This document shows positions 35,879-36,317 of a DNA stretch of 36,317 bases, one piece after another; position 1 is the first letter of the stretch, and every line of letters starts with the position of its first letter. Source of the DNA: Oscillospiraceae bacterium. GTDB taxonomy: Bacteria > Bacillota > Clostridia > Oscillospirales > Oscillospiraceae. The stretch lies in contig JAITQY010000064.1 in assembly GCA_031288675.1 (NCBI GenBank), forward strand, positions 1-36,317, written 5' to 3'. A program made the position numbers and the translations under genes. The notes beneath the pieces were generated by a model. That model was given only the letters and a program-made list of their open reading frames with translations, did not search any database and was not told the origin of the DNA.

Positions 35879-36317
35879 TTAAGCGGCGATTTCACGTGAA
35901 ACATAGTCGAACCCAATAGCTTTGAATTCATTTAAGGATGTAAATTGTTTATCCGCCATATTAGTAATTTGGTTACGATAAAAAGAGCTTATACCGCTGT
36001 TAAAATCATTATGCACAACAATGCTTCTAAATGGAATTTTATTTTTTTGGAACGACAAACAACTAATAACTACTTTTGACGCTTTTGTTTCCCCATTTAC
36101 TCCGAAAATAAATAGCGGACGCGTTGCTTCAAATTTATAGTCAACAACAAGTTCCCGATCGTCAACGGGTGTAAAATCTTTATATATTTTGTAGTCGGAA
36201 AAATTTTTATCTATAAATTCATCCAAATAATCGTAAAAAAGAGACTGCACGACATGCCGCTGAAGCAAATCAATATTAGATATTTTCGCTACCAATTGGC
36301 TAAATTGTAAAATAGAT
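35879..36317 (-). CDS. Hypothetical protein, DUF1828-like C-terminal region (partial; frame open to the right edge)
   Basis: VDYKFEATRPLFIFGVNGETKASKVVISCLSFQKNKIPFRSIVVHNDF resembles the C-terminal part of DUF1828-type proteins; reading frame continues upstream of the TTG to the window end. Confidence 0.5.
   Translation of the reverse strand, partial: SILQFSQLVAKISNIDLLQRHVVQSLFYDYLDEFIDKNFSDYKIYKDFTPVDDRELVVDYKFEATRPLFIFGVNGETKASKVVISCLSFQKNKIPFRSIVVHNDFNSGISSFYRNQITNMADKQFTSLNEFKAIGFDYVSREIAA

Overview
36.3-kb chromosomal segment that looks like a spore-forming Clostridia/Firmicutes genome (T-box leader, spoVAC, CdaR/PucR regulator, archaeal-type split glutamate synthase, SLH surface protein). 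Everything was read by eye from the sequence and supplied ORFs; no searches or folding were run. Main content: ftsX/ftsE and a PucR/CdaR-like regulator; tgt; a collagen-like surface/exosporium-type protein; an operon of COG0523 (CobW) GTPase + His-tailed small protein + divergent molybdenum-hydroxylase-like large subunit; alkaline phosphatase and YibE/F; a T-box leader upstream of an XRE-cupin regulator and acyl-CoA synthetase; a large SLH/GLUG/InlB-repeat protein split by a frameshift; carA; an ANTAR regulator; a five-gene split glutamate synthase operon; tRNA-Leu(UAA); HAD hydrolase and Tyr phosphatase; a YtrA-like GntR/ABC operon; an aminotransferase; orphan spoVAC; a MalK/UgpC-type ABC ATPase; and a partial DUF1828-like gene at the right end. 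Best leads: (1) the solo Mo-hydroxylase-like protein with an altered active-site loop and no recognisable catalytic Glu motif, in an operon with a COG0523 GTPase; (2) a complete promoter/T-box/terminator upstream of a regulator-ligase pair that is not an obvious T-box target; (3) a full-consensus extended -10 promoter firing antisense into the glutamate synthase operon; (4) coding continuity through in-frame stops in ftsE and the collagen-like gene, plus a +1 frameshift in the SLH protein; (5) a dispersed intergenic repeat carrying a conserved outward sigma-A promoter.
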